Positions 8,661 to 17,685 of a stretch of DNA of 64,000 nucleotides are shown one piece after another. The notes under the pieces were generated by a model. The model worked only from the letters and a program-made list of their open reading frames with translations, made no database searches and had not been told where the DNA came from. The DNA is taken from positions 27,632-91,631 of the forward strand of contig CAWFBT010000004.1 of NCBI GenBank assembly GCA_963814095.1, read 5' to 3'. The stretch's first letter is position 1; the number at the start of each line of letters is the position of its first letter. Origin of the DNA: JACVRW01 sp963814095 (GTDB lineage: Bacteria > Actinomycetota > Thermoleophilia > Solirubrobacterales > Thermoleophilaceae). The translations under genes and the position numbers were made by a program.

Positions 8661-9816
8661 AGAGCCCGCGGTCTGAGCCCGCTCATTGCCAAGTTGTGGT
8701 GCTTGTCCTGTCACGGGCGACTTGTCGTGAGCGAACTTGCTTCCGCCCCTGGCTACCCGGAGCTGGGCCCGGATGGGCGTCTTCGCTGCCAGGCCTGTGG
8801 TCAGGAGTACCCCATCGTCGGCGGCACGCCCAGGATGCTCGATTCGGCCGCCCAGTTCTCAGCTGCTCCAGGAGTACCCGCGCTCGAGCAACGGTGTTCG
8901 AGGCAAAGAGCCGCTGAGCAGGCGCATCGGCCGCGACCCGCAGGCCGGAGTCAAGCAGCAGACGGCCGACAGCTTCGCCTACGAGTGGAGCCACTTCGGC
9001 CAGCCGCGCAGCGAGTGGGACCGCAACTTCAGGGACTATCTGCAGCCGCACAGCCCGGAGCAGCTCCGGGGACGAACAGTCATCGACGTCGGCGCGGGCT
9101 CGGGGCGTCATAGCCGGCAGGCGTCCTACCACGGGGCACAGGTGGTGGCGGTCGACCTCGGCCGGTCCATTGACGTCGCGCGGATCAATCTTCCACCCGA
9201 CGTTCTGACCGTCCAGGCGGACGCCGAACGGCTTCCGTTCGAGCCAGGAACGTTCGACCTCGCAATGTCGATCGGTGTGTTGCACCACTTGCCCGACCCC
9301 GTGCGCGGGCTTCGCCAACTCGTCCGCTTGGCGAAGCCCGGCGGGCACGTGCACGTCTATCTCTACTGGGTCCCGGAGCTCTGGGCACATCGCGCGCTGC
9401 TGCAGCTCGTCACCGCGGCCCGGGTCGTCACGGTGCGGATGCCGCATCGCTTGCTTCATGCGCTCTGCTACCCGCTGGCCGCCTTCCTCAAGGTCACCGC
9501 TGTGATGCCGTACCGCGCTCTGCGCGCCCGCCCGCGCGGACGTGCGCTGGCTTCCTGGCTCCCACTCAAGACCTACGCCGACTACCCCTTCGGTGTGCTC
9601 GTGAACGACCAGTTCGATCGCTTCTCGGCTCCGCTGGAGCACCGCTTCACGCGGCGGCAGGTGATGACGATCCTCAGCGAGGCAGGACTGGAGGACGTAA
9701 CGGTACTTCCCAATCACGGTTGGGTCGGCGATGGCCGGGTTCCCGCTGACATGTCTCGCCCGGACGAGGATGAAGCCGACCCGATCCAACGCCCAAGTGG
9801 AGACGGTGGCCAGTAG
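8640..9816 (+). CDS. Trm112-like zinc ribbon fused to class I methyltransferase (frameshifted as given)
   Basis: The first frame (ATG 8640) gives a Trm112-like zinc-binding domain (LWCLSCHGRLVVS ... LRCQACGQEYPIVGGTPRML). Near 8850-8870 the sense passes to the next frame, which continues QLLQEYP and then a complete class I SAM methyltransferase: motif I VIDVGAGSGRHSRQA, acidic residue in VVAVDLGRSID, then MSIGVLHHLPDPVRGL. The tail (YADYPFGVLVNDQFDRFS) matches the remnant at 425-637. About 390 residues would result if the single-base shift were repaired. Such fusions occur in sugar or lipid methyltransferases of surface-glycan loci. Whether the shift is real or a sequencing indel cannot be told here. 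Confidence 0.75.
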
Positions 9817-9950
9817 TGGGGTCTTTACTCACTGACACGAGCTCCCGCTCCCGTGATCCCGGTCCGCTCTCGGCGGGGAACCGGAGCCAGCTGGCTTTCT
9901 GCCGAGGCGCGCAACTAATGAACCCAATCGGGTGTTTCGCGTTCTACTAG

Positions 9951-11027
9951 ATGATGCGCCACCTCCCGTTGATCGGTCTATGTGCCGCTGCGCTTCTCGC
10001 GTGCGCTCCTGCGTCCTTTGCTGGTGGCAAGAAGGCGATCTGGGGACCGCTTGAGGAGGCGGATGGATCCTCTGCTCTTCCGATCTACGAACGGTTGGGA
10101 GTCCGGTATCTCCAAACCTCATTGGCGTGGTCTGCGATCGCGCCGGTCCGGCCAGCCCGCCCCACCGATCCATCCGATCCGGCCTATCAGTGGCCATCGG
10201 GCCTTGACGAGGCCATCCGAGCCGCCCGAAAGCGTGGCATCCGCATAGCGCTCATGGTCGCCCGCTCGCCCTCTTGGGCCAACGGCGGCCGCGCCCCTGA
10301 ATGGGCCCCCCGCAACCGGGCATTCGCCAATTTCCTCACAGCCGCCGCCCGGCGCTACCGGGGCGTTCGGCACTGGATGATCTGGGGCGAGCCCAACCGC
10401 CTGAACGCCTTCAGGCCGCTACCCGCGAACAGCCGCGTCGGTCCCCGGCGCTACGCCACGCTGCTGCGCGCCGGCTACAAGGCCCTCAAGGCGGTCCGGC
10501 GCCGGAACATCGTGATCGGCGGTATGTCATTCACGTACGGCGATGTCTACCCACGAGATTGGGCCCGTTGGATGCGCCTCCCGAACGGCAAGCCCGCGCC
10601 GCTCGATTGGTACGGCCACAACCCGTTCTCGTTCCGGTTTCCCGTCTTGCTCTTCGGGCCGCGGCCCGAGGCTCCGGGCGCCCGGGACTTCAGCGACCTG
10701 GACACCTTCCACGACGAGCTTCGCGACATCTATCTCGGCGAGTACCCACAGTTCCGCAAGCGAGGCCCGAAGCTGTGGATTTCCGAGTTCACGATCTCCT
10801 CGGATCGCGGGAACCATGACTTCAACTACTACGTGTCCCGGCGCACGCAGGCACGCTGGCTGACGACCGCCTACCGCGTGGCCAACCGCACTCCCTACAT
10901 CGCCGGCCTCGGCTGGTTCAACTTGATGGACGAGCCGCCCAGCGTGCCCTTCGGCCTGACCACCGGTCTGCTCACCTGGGACGGGCGCCCGAAACCCGCC
11001 TACCGGGCCTACAAGAGGGCGCGTTGA
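9951..11027 (+). CDS. Secreted glycoside hydrolase-like protein (clan A TIM-barrel type)
   Basis: Product of 358 residues with a signal peptide (LIGLCAAALLACAPASFAGG). The rest fits a (beta/alpha)8 clan A glycosidase: an aromatic-rich strand YLQTSLAWSAIAPV, the general acid/base candidate in HWMIWGEPNR (about residue 148), and the nucleophile candidate in KLWISEFTI (about 268), with WFNLMDEP near the end as the last barrel strand. Families such as GH39 or GH5 have this Glu-Asn and later Glu layout; I cannot name the family. The enzyme would act outside the cell, plausibly trimming the glycan made by the neighbouring locus. A decayed second copy lies 1.3 kb upstream. Confidence 0.8.
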   Translation: MMRHLPLIGLCAAALLACAPASFAGGKKAIWGPLEEADGSSALPIYERLGVRYLQTSLAWSAIAPVRPARPTDPSDPAYQWPSGLDEAIRAARKRGIRIALMVARSPSWANGGRAPEWAPRNRAFANFLTAAARRYRGVRHWMIWGEPNRLNAFRPLPANSRVGPRRYATLLRAGYKALKAVRRRNIVIGGMSFTYGDVYPRDWARWMRLPNGKPAPLDWYGHNPFSFRFPVLLFGPRPEAPGARDFSDLDTFHDELRDIYLGEYPQFRKRGPKLWISEFTISSDRGNHDFNYYVSRRTQARWLTTAYRVANRTPYIAGLGWFNLMDEPPSVPFGLTTGLLTWDGRPKPAYRAYKRAR

Positions 11028-11866
11028 CGCGATTGCGCCCCCGAGGGTCCGAGGCTACGGTGGAGCGGGACGTGCTGCCCCAGATGGATGGCCGGAGTAC
11101 CTGCCCGGTGCAACGAGGCATCGCGCGAAGCCGCTGTCGGCGATTCGCGTTGCTCCTGACCGGCGTGGTCCTGAGCATCGCCGGCGCCACGTCGAGCGCC
11201 TTCGCGGCGAAAGAGCGCCCGGATGCGAGCTTCGGGTCGTTCCCAAGCGAGCCCGTTGCGGGGCAGCCGGTGCAATTCGTCTCGTATGGCTGTGACCCGG
11301 ATGGCGGCCCGACCGAGCAGGCCTGGGATCTCGACGGTGACGGCATCTTCGACGACTCCTTCGGGCCCTCGGCATCGCGGCCATTCACAAGCGGTTCGAA
11401 GACGGTCGGTCTGCGCGTAACCGACAACGAGGGCCGGGTCGTCATCCGGCACAGGACCTTGGACGTCGCCCCCGCTCGGCCCGACTACGTACTACCCAGG
11501 CCCTCGCGCACGCCGCTGCTGAGCCCGTTCCCAATCGTCAGAGCGGCGGGCAGCGTGTCATTCGCGGGGGTCCGCTTCCGGAGGCTGACTGTTCGCGCTC
11601 CCATCTGCTCGCGGGTCACCGTCCGCTGCCGCGGACAGGGCTGTCCCATCCGCAGGTCGACAAGAGTCATGGGGAGAAAGACCATGCGCTTCCGGGCTTT
11701 CGAGCGGATCCTGACCCCTGGCACGGTCCTCGAGGTGTTGGTGAGAAAGCGCGACCGCATAGGCAAGTACACGCGTTTCCTGGTCAGGGAAGGCCGGCCG
11801 CCCGCGCGCCAGGACCTCTGCCTGCGGTTCGACGCCAACCGCGGCACGCGCTGCCCGAGCGACTGA
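11024..11866 (+). CDS. Secreted PKD-domain protein
   Basis: Product of up to 280 residues. A TTG at 11024 overlaps the stop of the glycoside hydrolase-like gene (TTGA), but an ATG at 11084, nearer the signal peptide, is equally possible. After the hydrophobic stretch FALLLTGVVLSIAGATSSAF comes one PKD fold (DASFGSFPSEPVAGQPVQF ... AWDLDGDGIFDDSFG ... TVGLRVTDNEG) with the usual WDLDGDG strand. The C-terminal ~120 residues are basic with four cysteines (ICSRVTVRCRGQGC and a later CLRF) and match a style seen in secreted actinobacterial proteins of unknown role. It probably mediates extracellular binding together with the upstream hydrolase. Confidence 0.75.
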   Translation: MTRLRPRGSEATVERDVLPQMDGRSTCPVQRGIARSRCRRFALLLTGVVLSIAGATSSAFAAKERPDASFGSFPSEPVAGQPVQFVSYGCDPDGGPTEQAWDLDGDGIFDDSFGPSASRPFTSGSKTVGLRVTDNEGRVVIRHRTLDVAPARPDYVLPRPSRTPLLSPFPIVRAAGSVSFAGVRFRRLTVRAPICSRVTVRCRGQGCPIRRSTRVMGRKTMRFRAFERILTPGTVLEVLVRKRDRIGKYTRFLVREGRPPARQDLCLRFDANRGTRCPSD

Positions 11867-11869
11867 CCC

Positions 11870-14234
11870 TCAGACCGTCGGCGTCACCCGGTACGCGTCG
11901 AACACCGACTCGATGTTCCGGATCCGGGTGATGGCCGTCTTCAGCGCGTGGGTGTCCCCCACCTCGACGACGAAGCGGTTCTTGACCATCGGATGCACGA
12001 CCGTGCAACGGGCCTCGAGGATGTTTATGCCCGTCTCGGCGAAGGTTCTCGAGAGGTCCTCGAGCAGGCGGTGCCGGTCCCAGCCGTCGACCTGGAGCTC
12101 GACGCGGAAGGACGAGGTCGTGTCGCCCTCCCACTCCACCTTGGCGAAGCGCTCGGGGTTCTTCTTCAGCGCGATCGCGTTCGGGCAGTTCTCGTGATGG
12201 ATCGTGATGCCCTTGCCGAGTGAGATGTAGCCGAGGATCGGGTCGCCGGGAACCGGCCGGCAGCACTTGGCGATCCGCAGCATCACGTCCTCGACGCCCT
12301 CGACCTTGATGCCGTAGGTGGAGGAGGCGGCGGTCTTCTTCGGCGTCTCCTTGCGCTCGAGGAGCTCCGCCGCCGGTGAGGGCGCCTCGACCGCCGACTC
12401 GCCCTCCTTCAGGCGGTGCATCAGCTTGTTGACGACGGTCTTGGAGGAGATCTTGGCCTGGCCGAGGGCGATGTAGAAGTCCTCGCCCTTGCGGAAGCCC
12501 ATCTCGCGGATCACGTCCGCGAGCAGCGGTGAGCCGGCGATCTTCTGCGGCGGCAGGCCGGCGCGCTTGAGGTTCTCGTGGAGGATCTCGCGGCCGGTGC
12601 GCTCCGAGTCCTCGCGCCGCTCGCGCTTGAACCATGCGCGGATCTTCGACTGGGCGCGCGTCGTCTTGGCGAGCGCGAGCCAGTCGCGCGACGGGCCGCG
12701 CTCCTTCTTCGAGGTCAGCACCTCGACGATGTCGCCCGACTGCAGCGTGTAGTGGAGCGGCACGATCTTGCCGTTGACCTTTGCGCCCACGCAGCGGTGG
12801 CCGACGTCCGTGTGGATCTCGTAGGCGAAGTCGAGCGGCGTGGCGCCCGGCGGCGAGCGACTTGACCTCGCCCTTGGGCGTGAAGACGAACACCTCGTCC
12901 TCGAACAGGTCCGCCTTGAGCGTCTCGGCGAACTCCTGCGGGTCCTGCATGTCGTTCTGCCAGTCGAGCAGGTGGCGCAGCCACTCGACCTTGGCCTCGA
13001 CGGGCTTCGAGCCGTCCTCCTTGTAGATCCAGTGCGCGGCGACGCCGAACTCGGCGGTGCGGTGCATCTCCATCGTGCGGATCTGGATCTCGAGCGGCAG
13101 TCCCTCGGGCCCGATCACGGTCGTGTGGAGCGCCTGGTACATGTTGAACTTGGGCATCGCGACCCAGTCCTTGAAGCGCCCGGGCAGCGGCTTCCAGAGC
13201 GAGTGGATGACCCCGATGGCGCCGTAGCAGTCCTTGACAGAGTCGACGATCACGCGCATCGCGGTGAGGTCGTAGATCTCGTTGAACTCGCGACCCTTCT
13301 TGGTCATCTTCGAGTAGATCGAGTAGAAGTGCTTGGCGCGGCCCGAGATCTCGGCATCGATGCCGACGGCGCCGAGCTCCGCGCCCAGGTACTCGCCCGC
13401 CCGGCCCACGTAGGCCTCGCGCTCGTCGCGCTGCTGTGAGACGAGCTGCTTGATCTCGTTGTACTTGCGCGGGTGCAGGGTCGCGAAGGCGAGGTCCTCG
13501 AGCTCCCACTTGATCGCGTGGATGCCGAGCCGGTGGGCGAGCGGGGCGAAGATCTCGAGCGTTTCCTTCGCCTTCTCCTGCTGCTTCGGCTTCGGCATCG
13601 CGCCGATCGTGCGCATGTTGTGGAGCCGGTCGGCGAGCTTGATCAGGATGACCCGGATGTCCTGGGCCATCGCGACCATCATCTTGCGGTAGTTCTCGGC
13701 CTGGCGGTCGTCGCGGCTCTGGAAGGTCACGCCGGACAGCTTCGTAACGCCATCGACGAGCTTGCAGACCTCCTCGCCGAACTCCTCCCGCACCTCGTCA
13801 AGCGACGCGCTCGTGTCCTCCACGGTGTCGTGCAGGAGCGCGGCGCAGAGCGTCGCCGTGTCGAGGCGCATGCCCGCGCAGATCTTGGCGACGCCGACCG
13901 GGTGGATGATGAAGTCCTCCCCGGTGGCCCGGCGCTGGTCGGCGTGGCGGTCGCAGGCGAACACGAACGCCTTCTCGACGAGCCGGCGGTCGATCTCCTC
14001 GGCGGCCTCGTCGGCGTGCTCCTCGACCACCGCGAACAGGTCGGCGAGCAGCACGCGCTGGTCGTCGGTCAGCCGCCCGCTCAGGCTGGTGGCTTCAAGC
14101 GACCCGCGGTCCGGGTGCTCGTCGACGCGGTGATGCTCGAAGTCGCGCCGCTCTGCCTCGCCCTCTGGGCGCACGGGTGCCACGGCCGGCGCGCCGACCC
14201 TTGGCCTCCCGTTGCCACGCGGTACCTTCGGCAT
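11870..14234 (-). CDS. rel: Rel/SpoT bifunctional (p)ppGpp synthetase/hydrolase, with a +1 frameshift as given
   Basis: It makes and degrades the stringent-response alarmone. The frame from ATG 14234 (preceded by GGAGAGGAC) encodes the HD hydrolase domain (HPVGVAKICAGM, LLHDTVEDT, KLADRLHNMRT) and the synthetase domain (MTKKGREFNEIYDLTAMRVI, MPKFNMYQALHTTV, EIQIRTMEMHRTAEFG). An extra C within 12846-12848 then shifts the frame. The correct continuation (ATPLDFAYEIHTDVGHRC, then the TGS, helical and ACT domains ending YRVTPTV) is in the frame stopping at 11870. Removing one base gives about 787 residues, the family's usual size. If real, the truncation would leave HD plus synthetase without the ribosome-sensing C-terminal half. 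It overlaps no neighbour; recJ ends 76 bases upstream. Confidence 0.92.
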
Positions 14235-14310
14235 GTCCTCTCCGAGTTTAGAGTCGGCCCCGGCGTGGGGTCGCCTGCGGCCGTCGGGGCCAGCTCGACG
14301 GATCGACGAC

Positions 14311-16788
14311 CTAGGACGCGCGCGCGGCCGGCACTGCCTGCGGGGCGGCGGGCAGATCGGCGGCCAGCGCGCGCTCGATCCGCTCGAACCGGCCGTGATA
14401 GGCACGGAACGACGGCGAGAGCTCGAGGTCGCTGCGCACCCCTTCGACCACCCGGCAGCTCGGCACATCCAGGTCGACGTCGACGAGCCCGAGCTCCCCG
14501 AGGACGCGCAGCACGCGCCCGCAGCAGCCGGCGCTGCGCGGGTAGGTCCCGCCGCCCGTGAGAGCGGCCTCGAGCTCGGCGGCGGGGCCATCCGCCGCGA
14601 GCGCGCGCAGCGCGCGGAAGGTCTCGGTGAGAACCGGCCGCAGCTCGAGCTCGGCACGCCAGACCGCGAGCGCGAATGCAACCTCGTCGGGCCCCCAGGC
14701 GGCGTGGCCGCTCGGCGTGAGCCTGAGCAGCGGGTCGGCGATGCCGCCCGGCGGCGGGTCGAGCGCCAGCAGGTGCCGGAAGCCGCCGGCCGCGGCCGGG
14801 GCGGCGGCGAGCACGCTCCATGAGGCGACTGCGAGGTCCCCGTCCGCCATGCCGGCAACGAGCGACTCGAGCGACGCGCGCCGGCGCGGCACGTCCGCCA
14901 CCGCCATCAGCACGCTCTCCCCGCTCGAGAGCAGGTCCCCGGCGACGCCCGCGAAGCCGGCGCCGCGCCGATCCGTGACCGAGCCCGAGGCGCTCGGCGG
15001 CGACTCGCCCGCCGGTTCGCGCTCGAGCTCCGCGCGCAGGCGCTCCCAGAACGGCCCGTCCTCGCCCAGCCCGCGCAGCGTGCCCGGCTCCGGCGGACAG
15101 AGGGCGCGCAGCACGACGCGCGGCTCGACCGTGCCGTTCCAGCGGTTGCTCTCGAGCCGCAGCGCGACGTGGCCTGGCGCGTCGGCGGCGAGCGACTTCT
15201 GAGTGGTGCCGAAGGCGACTCCGCGGGCGCGCACTCCCGCGCTCAGGAGCGTGAAGCGCGCGTGCTGGCGCTCCTCCCCCATGCCGGCCACGTTCGCGAT
15301 GCGAGCCGCCGGCACGAGCAGCGTCGGCTGGGGGTTGCCCATCCCGAAGGGCCGGAGCAGGTCGAGCTCCTCGGCCAGCTCGAGGCCGAGCTCGCCGCCG
15401 GGCACCACGGCATCGACGCGCTCGACGGGGATCAGGTCGTCCGGAGCGAGCGCCGCACCGGCGTGGCCCGCGAGCGCTTGGCGAAACGGCTCGAGCGAGG
15501 CCGCGTCGAGCTCGACACCGGCCGCCATCCGATGGCCGCCGAAGCGTGTGAGATGGCCCGCGCAGGCGGCGAGCCCGGCGTGGAGGTCGTACGCGGAGAT
15601 GCTGCGCCCGGACCCGCGCCCGGCGCTGCCGTCCTCGTCCAGTGCGATCACCACGGCGGGCCGGCGCCACCTCTCGACGAGCCGCGACGCGACGATGCCC
15701 ACGACTCCCGGATGCCAGCCGCTGTCCGCCACGACCAGCGCGGCCCGGCTCGCCTGCGAGGCGCAGGCGGCGTCGGCCGCGAACAGGATGCGCGTCTCCG
15801 CCTCCTGGCGGTCGCGGTTCAAGAGGTCGAGCTCGCGGGCGATCTCGTCGGCGCGGGCGCCCGACTCGGTGAGAAGCAGCTCGAGCGCGGCGTCCGCGCG
15901 GCCCATGCGCCCGGCGGCGTTGATGCGGGGGCCCAGGCGGAACCCGAGCGAGTGCTCGGAGAGCTCTGCCGGCTCGACCGCGGCCACCGCCATCAGCGAG
16001 CGCAGCCCCGGCTTCTCGCTGCGCGCCAGCGCGCGCAGCCCCTCCCTGACGATCCGCCGGTTCTCGTCGCACAGCGGGACGAGGTCGCAGACCGTCGCGA
16101 GCGCGGCCAGGTCTAGGTCGTCGTCGGCCGCGCCCGGCTCGTGACCGGCCGCGTCACGGAGCGCGTGCGAGAGCTTCAGAACGACGCCGGCGGCGCACAG
16201 CGTGGCGGGATACGGCGCGCGGCCCGGCGGCGCCGGATGCACGAGCAGGCAGTCCGGCAGCTCCGCGCCCGGCCGGTGGTGGTCCGTGACGACGACGTCG
16301 AGCCCGGCGGCGCGGGCGGCGGCGACCTGCTCGACCGCCGTGACGCCGCAGTCCACCGTCACGAGCAGGCCGACGCCGCGTGCGGCGAGCCGCTCGACGG
16401 CGGCGCCCGAGAGCCCGTAGCCCTCGTCGAAGCGGCTCGGCAGCACCCAGGACGGCTCCGCGCCGAGCGCGCGCAGGGTCCGCACGAGCATCGCCGTCGA
16501 GCAGACGCCGTCGACGTCGTAGTCCCCGAACACGGCTATGCGCGTGCCGCGCCGGACATGCTCGAGGATCAGCTCGCAGGCCTCCGGCACGCCCGGCAGG
16601 GAGCGCGGGTCATGGCGCTCCTCAGCCGCGATGAAGCGGCGCGCCTCGTCGAGGTCGGCAAAGCCGCGGCGCGCCAGCACGGTCCCCACCGTCGCCGACA
16701 CGCCGAGCCCCTCGGCGAGCCGGCGCGCCAGCGAAACCTCGTAGGGCGCGCACTTCCAGCGTGACGGTCTCGCCTGCATCCGACGCAT
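14311..16788 (-). CDS. recJ: Single-stranded-DNA exonuclease RecJ
   Basis: Product of 825 residues. It degrades ssDNA 5' to 3' in recombination and mismatch/base-excision repair. DHH phosphoesterase motifs are visible: IAVFGDYDVDGVCSTAML, LLVTVDCGVTAVEQ, VVVTDHHRPG and the LGPRINAAGRMG motif; the DHHA1 part has RSISAYDLHAGLAAC and RFGGHRMAAGV, followed by an OB-like region. The last ~200 residues are a family-specific extension (compare about 570-580 residues for E. coli RecJ). Two in-frame ATGs (16788 and 16779) are plausible; upstream in-frame codons to 16848 look non-coding. It lies upstream of rel on the same strand and divergent from the gene at 16876. Confidence 0.92.
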   Translation of the reverse strand: MRRMQARPSRWKCAPYEVSLARRLAEGLGVSATVGTVLARRGFADLDEARRFIAAEERHDPRSLPGVPEACELILEHVRRGTRIAVFGDYDVDGVCSTAMLVRTLRALGAEPSWVLPSRFDEGYGLSGAAVERLAARGVGLLVTVDCGVTAVEQVAAARAAGLDVVVTDHHRPGAELPDCLLVHPAPPGRAPYPATLCAAGVVLKLSHALRDAAGHEPGAADDDLDLAALATVCDLVPLCDENRRIVREGLRALARSEKPGLRSLMAVAAVEPAELSEHSLGFRLGPRINAAGRMGRADAALELLLTESGARADEIARELDLLNRDRQEAETRILFAADAACASQASRAALVVADSGWHPGVVGIVASRLVERWRRPAVVIALDEDGSAGRGSGRSISAYDLHAGLAACAGHLTRFGGHRMAAGVELDAASLEPFRQALAGHAGAALAPDDLIPVERVDAVVPGGELGLELAEELDLLRPFGMGNPQPTLLVPAARIANVAGMGEERQHARFTLLSAGVRARGVAFGTTQKSLAADAPGHVALRLESNRWNGTVEPRVVLRALCPPEPGTLRGLGEDGPFWERLRAELEREPAGESPPSASGSVTDRRGAGFAGVAGDLLSSGESVLMAVADVPRRRASLESLVAGMADGDLAVASWSVLAAAPAAAGGFRHLLALDPPPGGIADPLLRLTPSGHAAWGPDEVAFALAVWRAELELRPVLTETFRALRALAADGPAAELEAALTGGGTYPRSAGCCGRVLRVLGELGLVDVDLDVPSCRVVEGVRSDLELSPSFRAYHGRFERIERALAADLPAAPQAVPAARAS

Positions 16789-16875
16789 ACTCGGAGGAGA
16801 AGCGGACGGAATGGGTGCGCTCTCCCCCTGGGTGGAGCGGCCGTACACCCCGGGTCACCCCACGCCGGAGCCAGG

Positions 16876-17685
16876 GTGCTCTGGCTGCCCGGCCCCGGCG
16901 CCCGGATACTCGAGTTCGAGATGACCGCCGGCCCCGGACTCGCAACCCGCCGCGCCCCATCGGCGCTGCCGCCCGCGCTCGGAGCCCTGGCCGAGCTCGA
17001 GTTCAGGCTCGGCGACTGGGCGGCCGCGCACGCGGCGGCGGTCGAAGCACTCCGCACCGCTCGCCGATGGGAACTAGACCACGAGATCCGCTGCGGGCTG
17101 ACTCGCGTGGCGGTGATCGAGGCCGGCATGGGACGTGAACAGGACTGCCGGAGCCACGCAAGCGAGGCACTGTTCCTGACCGAGGTGGCAGCCGACTGGC
17201 CGCTGCAGGCCCTGGCGGGAGAAGCGCTCGGCCTGCTCGAGCTCGGGCTCGGGCGCGTCGACGCCGCGGTCGAGCGACTCGAGGCGGTGGAGCGAATCTG
17301 CCGCGCGCGTCCCGAGGCTCGCGCTTACGCCGTCAGCTGGGCGGCGGACCTCGCTGACGCGCTCGTACGCCGGGGCGATCATGCCGGGGCACGGCGCCTG
17401 CTCGACAGCGTCGAGCCCACCGCTGCGCTGGAGCGGGCGCGCGCCATGCTCGCGCCCCGACACGCCTTCGGCGGGCTCTTCAAGCGGACGCTCGACCTGT
17501 GCGCCTGGTCGCGCCAGCCCTTCGAGCTGGGGCGAACCGAGCTGTGCTTCGGCGAGCGCCTCCGGCACTCGTGCCGCTCCGACGAGGCGCGCCCCCACCT
17601 GGAGGCGGCGCTCGGAGTGTTCGAGGAGCTGGGAGCGCGGCCCTGGGCCGTGCGTGCCCGGGACGAGCTGGCGGCGGCTGCATGA
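16876..17685 (+). CDS. TPR-like protein resembling the C-terminal repeat region of large LuxR-type regulators, lacking HTH
   Basis: Product of 269 residues from a GTG at 16876 (alternative ATG at 16921). It is built of paired helices of TPR/MalT style (GALAELEFRLGDWAAAHAAA, ALGLLELGLGRVDAAVERLE, HLEAALGVFEELGARPWAVR). The end resembles the stretch just before the HTH in giant LuxR regulators (RTELCFGERLR), but the protein stops there with no DNA-binding domain and no N-terminal ATPase. Its stop overlaps the ATG of the next gene (ATGA at 17682-17685), so the two are translationally coupled. It may be a repeat module recruited to bind its operon partners, or a shortened regulator; I cannot decide. 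Confidence 0.65.
   Translation: MLWLPGPGARILEFEMTAGPGLATRRAPSALPPALGALAELEFRLGDWAAAHAAAVEALRTARRWELDHEIRCGLTRVAVIEAGMGREQDCRSHASEALFLTEVAADWPLQALAGEALGLLELGLGRVDAAVERLEAVERICRARPEARAYAVSWAADLADALVRRGDHAGARRLLDSVEPTAALERARAMLAPRHAFGGLFKRTLDLCAWSRQPFELGRTELCFGERLRHSCRSDEARPHLEAALGVFEELGARPWAVRARDELAAAA

Noticed and set aside
13473..14561. A 362-codon plus-strand open frame across rel and recJ ends
   Set aside because: Antisense to two certain housekeeping genes and spans their boundary.
11784..14858. A single 1024-codon frame covering the rel region
   Set aside because: Its first ~200 codons are antisense-like filler over recJ, and beyond the extra C near 12847 it is in the wrong frame; the real Rel starts at 14234 and ends at 11870.
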